From an uncultured Bacilli bacterium (GTDB lineage: Bacteria > Bacillota_I > Bacilli_A > RF39 > UBA660), in the NCBI GenBank assembly GCA_934149465.1, contig CAKPEZ010000010.1, positions 1-20,871 on the forward strand: a stretch of DNA of 20,871 bases, read 5' to 3'. Made by a program: the position numbers and the translations under genes. Position 1 is the first letter of the stretch, and the number at the start of each line of letters is the position of its first letter. Positions 14,766 to 20,871 of the stretch are shown here, piece after piece. The notes below the pieces were generated by a model that saw only the letters and a list, made by a program, of their open reading frames with translations, did not search any database and had not been told where the DNA came from.

Positions 14766-15849
14766 TTTTACCATCCTCATTATCTATATGACTTTTATCA
14801 CTATCTAGGTATAAAGTTTTATACTCAATTAATTTATCATTATTACCTATACTTAGTAATTCATCATTTAGTTTTATTTTTCCATTTTTTGAGATTATTT
14901 TATAAATATTATTTGTAGTAGTATTTAAGCAGTCTTTTATATCACTTTTGGATTTGCCAGTATTTATTCCCATATCATCCAATTTTTGTATAACATCTGC
15001 AGAAGATGATATCATTTCCATAATTTTTGTTTCCTTTTGTAATTTACCATTAGTAGTAAATTTTTGATACATTTCTACTGCTACTGTTTTAATAATTCGA
15101 GTCAATAATTGAATAATATTTTCATCACCAAGAAGCATTGCTAATAGTGAACCAGATTCTATTTTTACAATTTTTAGATTATCTATATCACTTCTTTTTG
15201 TTAGCATTTTTATAGCATTATATGATGATTCCAACAATAATAATGTTTCTCCAAATTCATTCAGTCCTATATTTATATCTAAAAGCTGTAATTCTAATAC
15301 TTTATTTTTTTCCTCCGTTTTTATATATATACTATTTTCTAATGATTTAATAAAATTTAATAATCCATTTCTAACAGAATAATATTCAAAGCAAACCTTA
15401 TCTGCTTCATCAAAAAATAAAACAATATCATCTTTATCATCACTTTGAAATACATTTTGATATAATTTTGATAAATTATTTAAATGAATTATTAAATTTC
15501 CATAATTTTCATCTTTATATGAATAATCAATATTTGTATCTTTATATACAACTTCTATTTCTCTTATCAAGCCGTAAAAAGACATAAAATCAAAACCAAC
15601 TTTAAAACTCTTAAATTTTTCCATATAAGATTTAATTAAAGATTCTGGTGCATTAATTGAATTTCTGTCTATAATATATGAAAAAGTGGATGCATTTCCT
15701 GTTCCAACATTACTTTTTAAAAATTTTTTCAGTATGGTTTGTTTTTCATTTATAGGATTATTTTCATTGATAAATGTAATATATTCTTCAAGTCTTTCTA
15801 GTTGATTGCTTAATATTGAATAATATTTTATAGAATTAAATGCCAACAT
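14758..15849 (-). CDS. Unknown 363-residue protein, first gene of the restriction-modification operon
   Basis: I do not recognise this protein. From its composition it is soluble and mostly helical, with no signal or membrane segment and no nucleotide-binding loop. One segment, KIESGSLLAMLLGDENIIQ (about 232-250) followed by a Lys-rich helix region, looks like a conserved core because of its Gly/Ser turn and hydrophobic run. The start ATG 15849 has GGGAGG 8 nt upstream; an in-frame start 11 codons earlier would include that site and is rejected. It overlaps dpnM by 8 nt and is the promoter-proximal gene, so it is made with or before the methylases. It may be a controller or a second defence protein. 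Confidence 0.75.
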   Translation of the reverse strand: MLAFNSIKYYSILSNQLERLEEYITFINENNPINEKQTILKKFLKSNVGTGNASTFSYIIDRNSINAPESLIKSYMEKFKSFKVGFDFMSFYGLIREIEVVYKDTNIDYSYKDENYGNLIIHLNNLSKLYQNVFQSDDKDDIVLFFDEADKVCFEYYSVRNGLLNFIKSLENSIYIKTEEKNKVLELQLLDINIGLNEFGETLLLLESSYNAIKMLTKRSDIDNLKIVKIESGSLLAMLLGDENIIQLLTRIIKTVAVEMYQKFTTNGKLQKETKIMEMISSSADVIQKLDDMGINTGKSKSDIKDCLNTTTNNIYKIISKNGKIKLNDELLSIGNNDKLIEYKTLYLDSDKSHIDNEDGKND

Positions 15850-15887
15850 ATTACTACCTCCCTGACATAGTTTTAATAACAATTAAT

Positions 15888-15896
15888 ATTATACCA
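15888..15896 (-). promoter_or_regulatory. Extended -10 promoter of the restriction-modification operon
   Basis: TGG-TATAAT, read leftward, is a perfect extended -10 about 40 nt upstream of the ATG at 15849. No -35 match is seen. It lies immediately behind the terminator at 15898-15927, so the operon is insulated from amidase transcription. Confidence 0.7.
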
Positions 15897-15897
15897 T

Positions 15898-15927
15898 GAA
15901 AAAAGGCATTTTTCTTCAAAATGCCTT
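15898..15927 (-). terminator. Terminator inside the element that stops the truncated amidase transcript
   Basis: A perfect 10-bp stem, AAGGCATTTT (15903-15912) with AAAATGCCTT (15918-15927), and a 5-nt loop. Read leftward it continues into a T run. It is 26 bp past the new stop codon of the amidase and directly before the cargo promoter. Confidence 0.85.
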
Positions 15928-15952
15928 AAATTTCAACAATAATTTTAAATTA

Positions 15953-17083
15953 CTACTCATTATTCCCCATAAAAAATGTACCCCCACTTTGAACAATATA
16001 ACTTTCTTCGGTAGTACTAATATCTTCTGTTGTTGGTAATTTTAGTATCTGCCCTATACTTAAGAGATTGTTAGTTAAATTGTTTAGCTTCTTTAATGTA
16101 TCTACTGTCGTTCCAAAACGATTTGCTATTGAATAAAGACTATCACCACGCTCAACTGTATATGTCGCTACTGGAACATTTAAGTCCTCACTCGGCTCTT
16201 CTCTAACAATAAGCTTTTGTCCTATTTGAAGGGTATTGCTTGTTAAGTTGTTTAATCTTTTTAATTCATTAACAGTAGTGTTATATTTGTTTGCTACAGA
16301 ATACAACGTATCTCCTCTTTGAACAATATATTCTAATGACGGTGTTTCTGAAGAAGGAAGTTTTAAATATTGTCCTATTTGAAGAGTATTGCTTGTTAAG
16401 TTATTTAATTTTTTTAATGTATCTACTGTAGTATTAAATTTTTTAGCAATTGAGTATAGACTGTCACCACGCTCAACTGTATAGATGTTGCTAGTGGCCC
16501 CTTCTGGGGGTGTATATGGAATTTTTGCATAGTCAGCAACTGCTTTTATTACTGCTTCTGCTAATGTTTTGTAGTTGTTTTGAAGATAGTTAAAATTAGC
16601 TGGCGTATCGTCTATAAAGCCATATTCAACAAGAACAGGCTCTGTAACTCCAGTATTTCTGTGAATAAAATAATAATCCTTACTGGTGTTTGAAGGTAAT
16701 CTACGCTGGTAGGCTTTTCTGGTTGTGTGACCAGCTGCTTTAAAAGAATCTAAAATTTTATTAGCAAGAGTACTGGTGTTGCGAAGGGCGTAAATTACTT
16801 CAGCACCGGTACCACCTCCGGCATTTAAGTGATTTGATATTACAATTACATTGGGATTATTCCCAAATTTCGATAATATATTTTCAACTCTCTCAGTTGG
16901 TGACAATGTTTTATCAGTATCCCTCGTTATTTCTACAGGAACACCTAATTCTTTAAATCGATCATACATATATTTAGAAATCATTAAAGTATAATCTTTT
17001 TCGTTTGTATTATTTCCTATTGCTCCAGGATCATTTCCACCATGTCCCGGATCTATGACAATTCCCGTTATTTTCTCGTTCAT
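15953..17083 (-). CDS. LysM N-acetylmuramoyl-L-alanine amidase, truncated by the element
   Basis: A zinc amidase that cleaves peptidoglycan. The catalytic domain comes first (about 1-190) with zinc ligands His14 (DPGHGG), Glu28 and His85 (SNHLNA), and catalytic Glu153 (LVEYGF). Three complete LysM repeats follow (each starting YTVERGDSLYSIA or similar, with LKKLNNL...IGQ), which bind N-acetylglucosamine chains. A fourth repeat stops after YIVQSGG, and the last nine residues (TFFMGNNE with the codon before) come from the element. The missing 89 residues are at 8850-9119. There is no signal peptide, so export or lysis-dependent release is unclear. The start is ATG 17083 because AGGGTGA lies 5 nt upstream; a GTG at 17092 is inside that site. 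It is probably still enzymatically active, with weaker wall binding. Confidence 0.9.
   Translation of the reverse strand: MNEKITGIVIDPGHGGNDPGAIGNNTNEKDYTLMISKYMYDRFKELGVPVEITRDTDKTLSPTERVENILSKFGNNPNVIVISNHLNAGGGTGAEVIYALRNTSTLANKILDSFKAAGHTTRKAYQRRLPSNTSKDYYFIHRNTGVTEPVLVEYGFIDDTPANFNYLQNNYKTLAEAVIKAVADYAKIPYTPPEGATSNIYTVERGDSLYSIAKKFNTTVDTLKKLNNLTSNTLQIGQYLKLPSSETPSLEYIVQRGDTLYSVANKYNTTVNELKRLNNLTSNTLQIGQKLIVREEPSEDLNVPVATYTVERGDSLYSIANRFGTTVDTLKKLNNLTNNLLSIGQILKLPTTEDISTTEESYIVQSGGTFFMGNNE
15968..15988. other. Right attachment junction of the element
   Basis: Contains the second attP arm, CATAAAAAATGTA (15968-15980), the G run (CCCCC on the plus strand, 15981-15985) and the last chromosomal codon AGT (15988-15986). 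Confidence 0.8.
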
Positions 17084-17129
17084 ATTAATCACCCTACTCT
17101 ATAATATGTTTTAATTCTTTTTAGGTGAA

Positions 17130-17159
17130 ATAATATAATCCTTTTTTCTTCTTTGTAAA
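17130..17159 (-). promoter_or_regulatory. Promoter of the LysM amidase gene
   Basis: Read leftward, TTTACA (17159-17154) and TATTAT (17135-17130) are separated by 18 nt. Transcription would start near 17123, giving a leader of about 40 nt with AGGGTGA. The rest of the gap (17160-17397) is AT-rich with no gene or clear structure visible to me. Confidence 0.5.
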
Positions 17160-17397
17160 TTATGATAATACATTTTTGGTTAAGATATACTTTTAAATAA
17201 TTATCAATCAATCATAAAGTAGATTTCAAGGAAAAAACATTCTAATTCTATATTTATCTTCATAATCAATATTTTATTTATTATACGATAATTATTTATT
17301 CTTATGTATCATATAAAATCATTATAAAATATCAAAATTTTTATTTATTAAATGTACATTTATAATTTACTTTTAATATTAATAATTTTTTTTGAAC

Positions 17398-17428
17398 TAA
17401 AAAAAACATATCAACTATAATTGATATG
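17398..17428 (-). terminator. Terminator of the right-hand operon
   Basis: CATATCAA (17407-17414) pairs with TTGATATG (17421-17428) around a 6-nt loop. Read leftward it is followed by eight Ts. It lies 16 bp past the stop codon at 17445. Confidence 0.85.
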
Positions 17429-17444
17429 AATTTTATTTATTTAT

Positions 17445-17696
17445 TTAAAAAGTTATATGTTCTGCAAAAAGAGGTAATATTTCTTTTAATATTTCTTCAT
17501 CAGTTTCTTCTGTAACATATGTTTGTCCATCAATAGATTCACTATAAACTATTTTGTAATTTTCTTTTAGAGCATCCTCATTTTCATTTACTTCGGCTAT
17601 ATAATAATAATTACGATTATTTCTTTTTACTTTATCAATTACTATATATTTTTGATCATTTCCTAAAGTAATCATCTTATTTACTTCTATTTGCAT
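17445..17696 (-). CDS. Small 83-residue protein, DUF1292-like, paralogue of the gene at 20137
   Basis: Function unknown. It is a compact, probably all-beta protein (MQIEVNKMITLGNDQKY, YYYIAEVNENED, IVYSE) similar to the gene at 20137-20376 along its whole length and in the manner of DUF1292 (YrzB-like) proteins. That family assignment is by eye and moderate. The frame is open for another 33 codons upstream within the preceding gene, but the ATG at 17696, with GGAG just upstream and only 1 nt after the previous stop, is the natural start. It ends the operon. Confidence 0.7.
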   Translation of the reverse strand: MQIEVNKMITLGNDQKYIVIDKVKRNNRNYYYIAEVNENEDALKENYKIVYSESIDGQTYVTEETDEEILKEILPLFAEHITF

Positions 17697-17697
17697 T

Positions 17698-20088
17698 TTA
17701 CCTGCTCCTTCCATGTTCTGCTGTATTTTCGTTAGCATAATCTTGTGATAATAAGCCAAAATATTCGTCAGCAGGTTTTTCAACCATATTTCCATTACTA
17801 TCTAATACCCAAATTGTTGATGGGTTACCTTTTACATCTGGAGTATCTACTTGAGGTGTTTTAGACTCTTCAGGAGTTGACGTTTGAGATTCAGTAGGTT
17901 TTACTACCTCTGGTTCTTTAGCTGGTTCTGTCGGTCTTACCACTTCTTCTTCAATGTTTGAATAAGAAGGAGTTGGTAGAGGTGCTGATGGCTCTTCTAT
18001 TATAGAAGAAGTAACATCTCTATCTTCTTCGATATTATTATCTTCATTATGTTCAGTATTATTTACAAATGACTGTTTAGGTGCTTGCTCATTTGTTATT
18101 TCCGATTTTTTTTCTTTCCTTGGTTCTTCTAAATGAGCAGTTTCTAAAGGAGCTACTGTAGGAACTGGCTTAGTTGGTCCACCAAAATCAACTTCATCAA
18201 CATCTGCTAATACATCTTGATAATCATCATCTACTTCATAATTATTATCCATTTGTGAAGCAGTTGTTGCTGGAGTTACTGGTGTTTTTGTTACTTTTGT
18301 TTCTGGAGCACTTATCGTTTTACTCATTCCTACTCCAATAGCAAGTGTAGTTAAAATCGCAGCTATTTTCTTCTTATTATTTATAAAGAATTTTTTTACT
18401 TTATCAGGAATAGTTGCAACTTTTTCTACAATTACCTTCTTTAAAGGAGCTTCTCCTTTATTACTTTTTTCTTTCTTTAAAGCTTCTAACTTTATTTCAT
18501 TATTATTAATTTTATGTAAATTATTAGCATTTCCAACTGTTAAATATTCATAACCTTTTTCAATACGCTCTTCATCAGTAAATATTCTATCATTTTTCTT
18601 AGATGCAGTTTGTTGTTTAGGTTTTTCTTTACCGTCTTTTACTTCATATTCATTTTCTGATAAAACTATTTCCCTAGGATTTGCTAATGCTATTCCTTTT
18701 TCTTCAGTATTTTCTACCTCTGGATTTTTTTCTGTAACTACTACAGGCTGAGTTTGATATTCTTTTGGAAATCTAAAATCTAAAATACAATCAGCAAATC
18801 TTGGGTCAACTTGAACTTGTTTTAATGCTCCTATTACTGATTTACGATCTTGATATTGGTAGTCGGTTGGTAGAGATTCAATTAATTCATTATTTTCAAA
18901 CACACCAATATGAATAGAATTGTTATCTTGATCGTAATATAATTTAACTCGTTTATCAGTAACTGGTGTTGTCATAACATCTTCTTTTGCTTCTACAATA
19001 GGAGTAAAAGATTTTACCTTCTCTACTTGCGTTTCTAAAGAAGATATTCCTAAACCATTTAATATTGTTTCAATATTTTCAATTTCAGCATTATTCTTAT
19101 CTATACTATTGCGATAAATTTTTAATAAAGTATTTCTATCTCTAAATTCATTAAACTTTGCTGATTGACTTCTTAGAAGATTTTCAAGGTGCACTAAACT
19201 ACCATTATCAGTTAATTCCTCTAACTTTGGTAAACCAAGGTCTATACGCATTTGCCTTATTTCATCTATTCCATTTAAAATAAGTAATCTTTTTTCTACA
19301 TCAAACTGAATAGTATCATTTTTTTGTTCAAATATATTTTTCATTGAAAGGATTATTTGCTTTTCTCTTGCTAAATAAAGTTCCTGTCTAGCATTTAATT
19401 CTTCAGATGCTAGCATTTGTAGGGATTTTCTTTCTGTTGGAGTTAATGATTGACGTTCAGAAGCTGTAATTTTTGATGGTAATTGAGATGCATTTAAACT
19501 CATTTGAGCAATATTTACATCTTCATCAATTAACTCTTTGTCAGCATCTTCTAAATTATATTGAGTAATTGTATTATTTATTGCAACTGATGATTGTTGA
19601 TCTAAATCATTTTTTAATAAAGAAAAGTCATCAGTCATATTCTCCAATTCATTGATTTTACTTTCAATAATGTTATTGGCTACCTTAAGATTTTCTCTTC
19701 TCGTTAAATTAGAATTTATATTTTGAAGTCGTTCCACATCATTTTGAAGACGCTCAATATCAGTTGAAGAACGATTTCCAAGTTCTGGAAGAGCTTCTAA
19801 TTCTGCTTGACGGCGATTATTTAATTTTATTATTTCTTCTATTTTTTGTTGATTTTCATAAATAGAATTAGTAGGGCGATTATTAATCTCTTCTAGTTCT
19901 AATTGGTATTTCTTTTCACGCAATTCATTCAAATCAAGAGCAACACCTATAATTTGATATACTGTGTCCTTAACTGCTTCGCTTTCTCTTTCCTCGATAT
20001 TAACTTTATCTAAAATATATAAATTGTTTTTTAGAGTTGTATATAAACTAGTTAATTTTTCTATCCTTGCTTCAATATTTGTATTCAT
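17698..20088 (-). CDS. Large coiled-coil membrane protein of unknown function
   Basis: Not recognised; 796 residues. Residues 1-365 are largely helical with coiled-coil character (for example RLQNDVERLQNINSNL, about 113-128). A small globular region follows at about 380-443 (KLYYDQDNNSIHIGVFENN). A basic linker leads to one predicted membrane helix at about 575-592 (AAILTTLAIGVGMSK). The remaining 200 residues are Pro/Thr/Glu-rich and probably disordered. With no N-terminal signal, a long cytoplasmic N-terminus and an external acidic tail are likely, although the reverse cannot be excluded. The ATG has AGAGGTGA 5 nt upstream. It lies between two small paralogous genes in one operon. It may be a cell-envelope or division scaffold; this is a guess from architecture. 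Confidence 0.75.
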   Translation of the reverse strand: MNTNIEARIEKLTSLYTTLKNNLYILDKVNIEERESEAVKDTVYQIIGVALDLNELREKKYQLELEEINNRPTNSIYENQQKIEEIIKLNNRRQAELEALPELGNRSSTDIERLQNDVERLQNINSNLTRRENLKVANNIIESKINELENMTDDFSLLKNDLDQQSSVAINNTITQYNLEDADKELIDEDVNIAQMSLNASQLPSKITASERQSLTPTERKSLQMLASEELNARQELYLAREKQIILSMKNIFEQKNDTIQFDVEKRLLILNGIDEIRQMRIDLGLPKLEELTDNGSLVHLENLLRSQSAKFNEFRDRNTLLKIYRNSIDKNNAEIENIETILNGLGISSLETQVEKVKSFTPIVEAKEDVMTTPVTDKRVKLYYDQDNNSIHIGVFENNELIESLPTDYQYQDRKSVIGALKQVQVDPRFADCILDFRFPKEYQTQPVVVTEKNPEVENTEEKGIALANPREIVLSENEYEVKDGKEKPKQQTASKKNDRIFTDEERIEKGYEYLTVGNANNLHKINNNEIKLEALKKEKSNKGEAPLKKVIVEKVATIPDKVKKFFINNKKKIAAILTTLAIGVGMSKTISAPETKVTKTPVTPATTASQMDNNYEVDDDYQDVLADVDEVDFGGPTKPVPTVAPLETAHLEEPRKEKKSEITNEQAPKQSFVNNTEHNEDNNIEEDRDVTSSIIEEPSAPLPTPSYSNIEEEVVRPTEPAKEPEVVKPTESQTSTPEESKTPQVDTPDVKGNPSTIWVLDSNGNMVEKPADEYFGLLSQDYANENTAEHGRSR

Positions 20089-20113
20089 TCTTTCACCTCT
20101 TTTTTATCTAAGG

Positions 20114-20138
20114 AAAACAACTATTAATTAGTTGTTTT
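20114..20138 (-). other. Hairpin at the end of the 79-residue gene
   Basis: AAAACAACTA (20114-20123) pairs with TAGTTGTTTT (20129-20138) and overlaps the stop codon. Only four Ts follow in the leftward direction, so it is a weak terminator or attenuator inside the operon. Confidence 0.5.
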
Positions 20139-20376
20139 AGACATAATGACTCATAAAAAGCGGAAATATTACAGAAAGTTCATCTTTATTATCAATTAAT
20201 TTTACTTTATCCCCATCAACAATTTTTACAATTTTACATACACCGTTTAATACTTGTTTTTCTTTATCAACACCAGCTATGTAATAATATCTTATTCCAC
20301 GACTAACAACATTATCTATAATAATATATTGTTCTTCATTTTGTAAAGTTATTACTTTATCAATTGTTAATTCCAT
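20137..20376 (-). CDS. Small 79-residue protein, DUF1292-like, paralogue of the gene at 17445
   Basis: Function unknown. It shares the order of motifs with its paralogue: MELTIDKVITLQNEEQY against MQIEVNKMITLGNDQKY, a YYYIA segment, a central IVK strand and a C-terminal PLF. The two copies are clearly diverged, so the duplication is old. It starts at ATG with a perfect AGGAGG site 5 nt away. It lies between the acidic repeat protein and the coiled-coil membrane protein. A hairpin over its stop codon may modulate read-through to the next gene. Confidence 0.75.
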   Translation of the reverse strand: MELTIDKVITLQNEEQYIIIDNVVSRGIRYYYIAGVDKEKQVLNGVCKIVKIVDGDKVKLIDNKDELSVIFPLFMSHYV

Positions 20377-20385
20377 ATGAACCTC

Positions 20386-20871
20386 CTATTTTATTCTTTT
20401 TTTTACATTTTCTTCTGTTTCTTCTAATTCTTCTTTATCTTTTAAGCCAACAAATACTTGAAGGCGATCCCATTGTTTTTTAAACCAATTGCCAAATTTG
20501 TAATAAGATGCTTTTACGTTATCTCTTAATTCGTTAGAGGCATCATCTACTCTAATAATTGTATGAGGATCTATCACATCTTCCATTTCTGGAACTGCTC
20601 TTTCTTGAAGTGGAACTTCTTCTTCAGTTTTAATATTTTCTTCCAAAGAAGGTGTCTGTGCTTTTTCCATTTGCTCATCTTTTGAAGGGCTATCTTCAAT
20701 AGTAGGTTGTTCTATCTCTTCTTCTTGAGTAACTACTTGAGTTGGTTCTTCTTCAGTAGCAGGAACTTCTTCTTCAGTTTTAATATTTTCTTCTAAAGAA
20801 GGTGTCTGTGCTTTTTCCATTTGCTCATCTTTTGAAGGGCTATCTTCAATAGTAGGTTGTTCTATCTCTTC
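20386..20871 (-). CDS. Acidic repeat protein, 5' end outside the window
   Basis: Partial gene of unknown function: the frame is open to the window edge, and the internal Met at 20820 lies within a repeat, so it is not convincing as a start. The visible part holds a Glu/Pro/Thr-rich repeat with a 50-residue period (containing MEKAQTPSLEENIKTEEEVP), probably disordered. A C-terminal conserved-looking segment of about 60 residues (IRVDDASNELRDNVKAS, YYKFGNWFKKQWDRLQVF) has an amphipathic aromatic helix, then an acidic/basic tail. The stop is 9 nt before the next ATG, which shares the operon. Confidence 0.7.
   Translation of the reverse strand, partial: EEIEQPTIEDSPSKDEQMEKAQTPSLEENIKTEEEVPATEEEPTQVVTQEEEIEQPTIEDSPSKDEQMEKAQTPSLEENIKTEEEVPLQERAVPEMEDVIDPHTIIRVDDASNELRDNVKASYYKFGNWFKKQWDRLQVFVGLKDKEELEETEENVKKRIK
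20612..20871 (-). repeat. 150-bp in-frame tandem repeat
   Basis: The segment from 20612 repeats from 20762 with a period of 150 bp (50 codons). The second copy is visible for 110 bp up to the window edge and differs at one position by my reading (C versus T near 20643/20793). The unit is in frame, so copy-number change alters protein length without breaking it. Confidence 0.85.

Larger units (their letters stand above)
9120..15982 (-). mobile_element. Serine-recombinase element carrying a DpnII-type restriction-modification operon
   Basis: A segment of about 6.86 kb that interrupts a LysM amidase gene. The borders follow from the gene: the 5' part ends in AGTGGGG at 15988-15982 and the 3' part resumes with GGGGATACACTC at 9122-9111 (leftward). 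Because of the G run the crossover is uncertain by a few bases. The element encodes a large serine recombinase at one end, as expected for integration without long target duplications, and a six-gene leftward cargo operon. No conjugation, relaxase or phage structural genes are visible, so it would be mobilised passively or move between cells by transformation, transduction or a helper. Confidence 0.85.

Noticed and set aside
9120..15982. Possible prophage or conjugative element
   Set aside because: No capsid, tail, portal, relaxase or secretion genes; only a recombinase and a restriction cargo.
16000..16500. Regularly spaced similar sequences that might be taken for a CRISPR or DNA repeat array
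   Set aside because: They are the LysM coding repeats of the amidase, diverged at synonymous sites; no spacer/repeat pattern exists.
1..20871. Possible depletion of GATC sites due to the DpnII-like enzyme
   Set aside because: GATC occurs in both the chromosomal and element parts (for example near 5177, 6043, 11932 and 13236); without a count against expectation no avoidance can be claimed.

Overview
The window is very AT-rich chromosomal DNA from a low-GC Gram-positive bacterium (Bacillota, probably the Bacilli/Mollicutes-related branch, possibly an uncultured gut lineage such as RF39; the lineage is inference). Support comes from a bifunctional penicillin-binding protein paired with recU, CwlD-type and LysM amidases, AGGAGG-type ribosome binding sites, and the standard genetic code (TGA is a stop, Trp is TGG).

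Layout. Positions 1-4546 are read leftward: recU and a class A penicillin-binding protein form a two-gene operon closed by a terminator, preceded by a radical SAM/SPASM gene. Positions 4582-8691 are read rightward: a 35-residue ORF, a membrane-anchored Ig-like/cysteine-rich surface protein, a CwlD-like amidase, an Abi_2/HEPN protein and an HtrA-type protease. Positions 8850-17083 are read leftward and hold one chromosomal gene, an amidase with five LysM repeats, split in two by a mobile element of about 6.86 kb. The right end (17445-20871, leftward) is an operon of a large coiled-coil membrane protein, two small paralogues resembling DUF1292, and a repeat-containing acidic protein cut by the window edge.

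The element (about 9120-15982) is the main result. Its two ends lie in the same codon context of the fourth LysM repeat. Joining the chromosomal flanks restores an uninterrupted 456-residue amidase-LysM frame. Joining the element ends reconstructs a palindromic attP with 13-bp arms matching at 12 of 13 positions around a central G run. The element encodes a large serine recombinase, whose stop codon lies inside one attP arm, preceded by a chain of overlapping small ORFs. Its cargo operon contains DpnM- and DpnA-like adenine methyltransferases and a DpnII-like endonuclease (a GATC restriction-modification system), plus three unrecognised proteins: a 363-residue first gene, a 120-residue protein between dpnA and dpnII, and a 196-residue two-helix membrane protein at the end. 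Roughly 130 bp of closely packed hairpins separate the cargo terminator from the recombinase operon.

How the parts fit: the cargo operon has its own extended -10 promoter directly behind a terminator that blocks read-through from the broken amidase. The recombinase unit at the other end is independently transcribed. The element thus looks like a site-specific defence island that disables the C-terminal cell-wall-binding part of a peptidoglycan hydrolase while integrated and could restore it exactly on excision.
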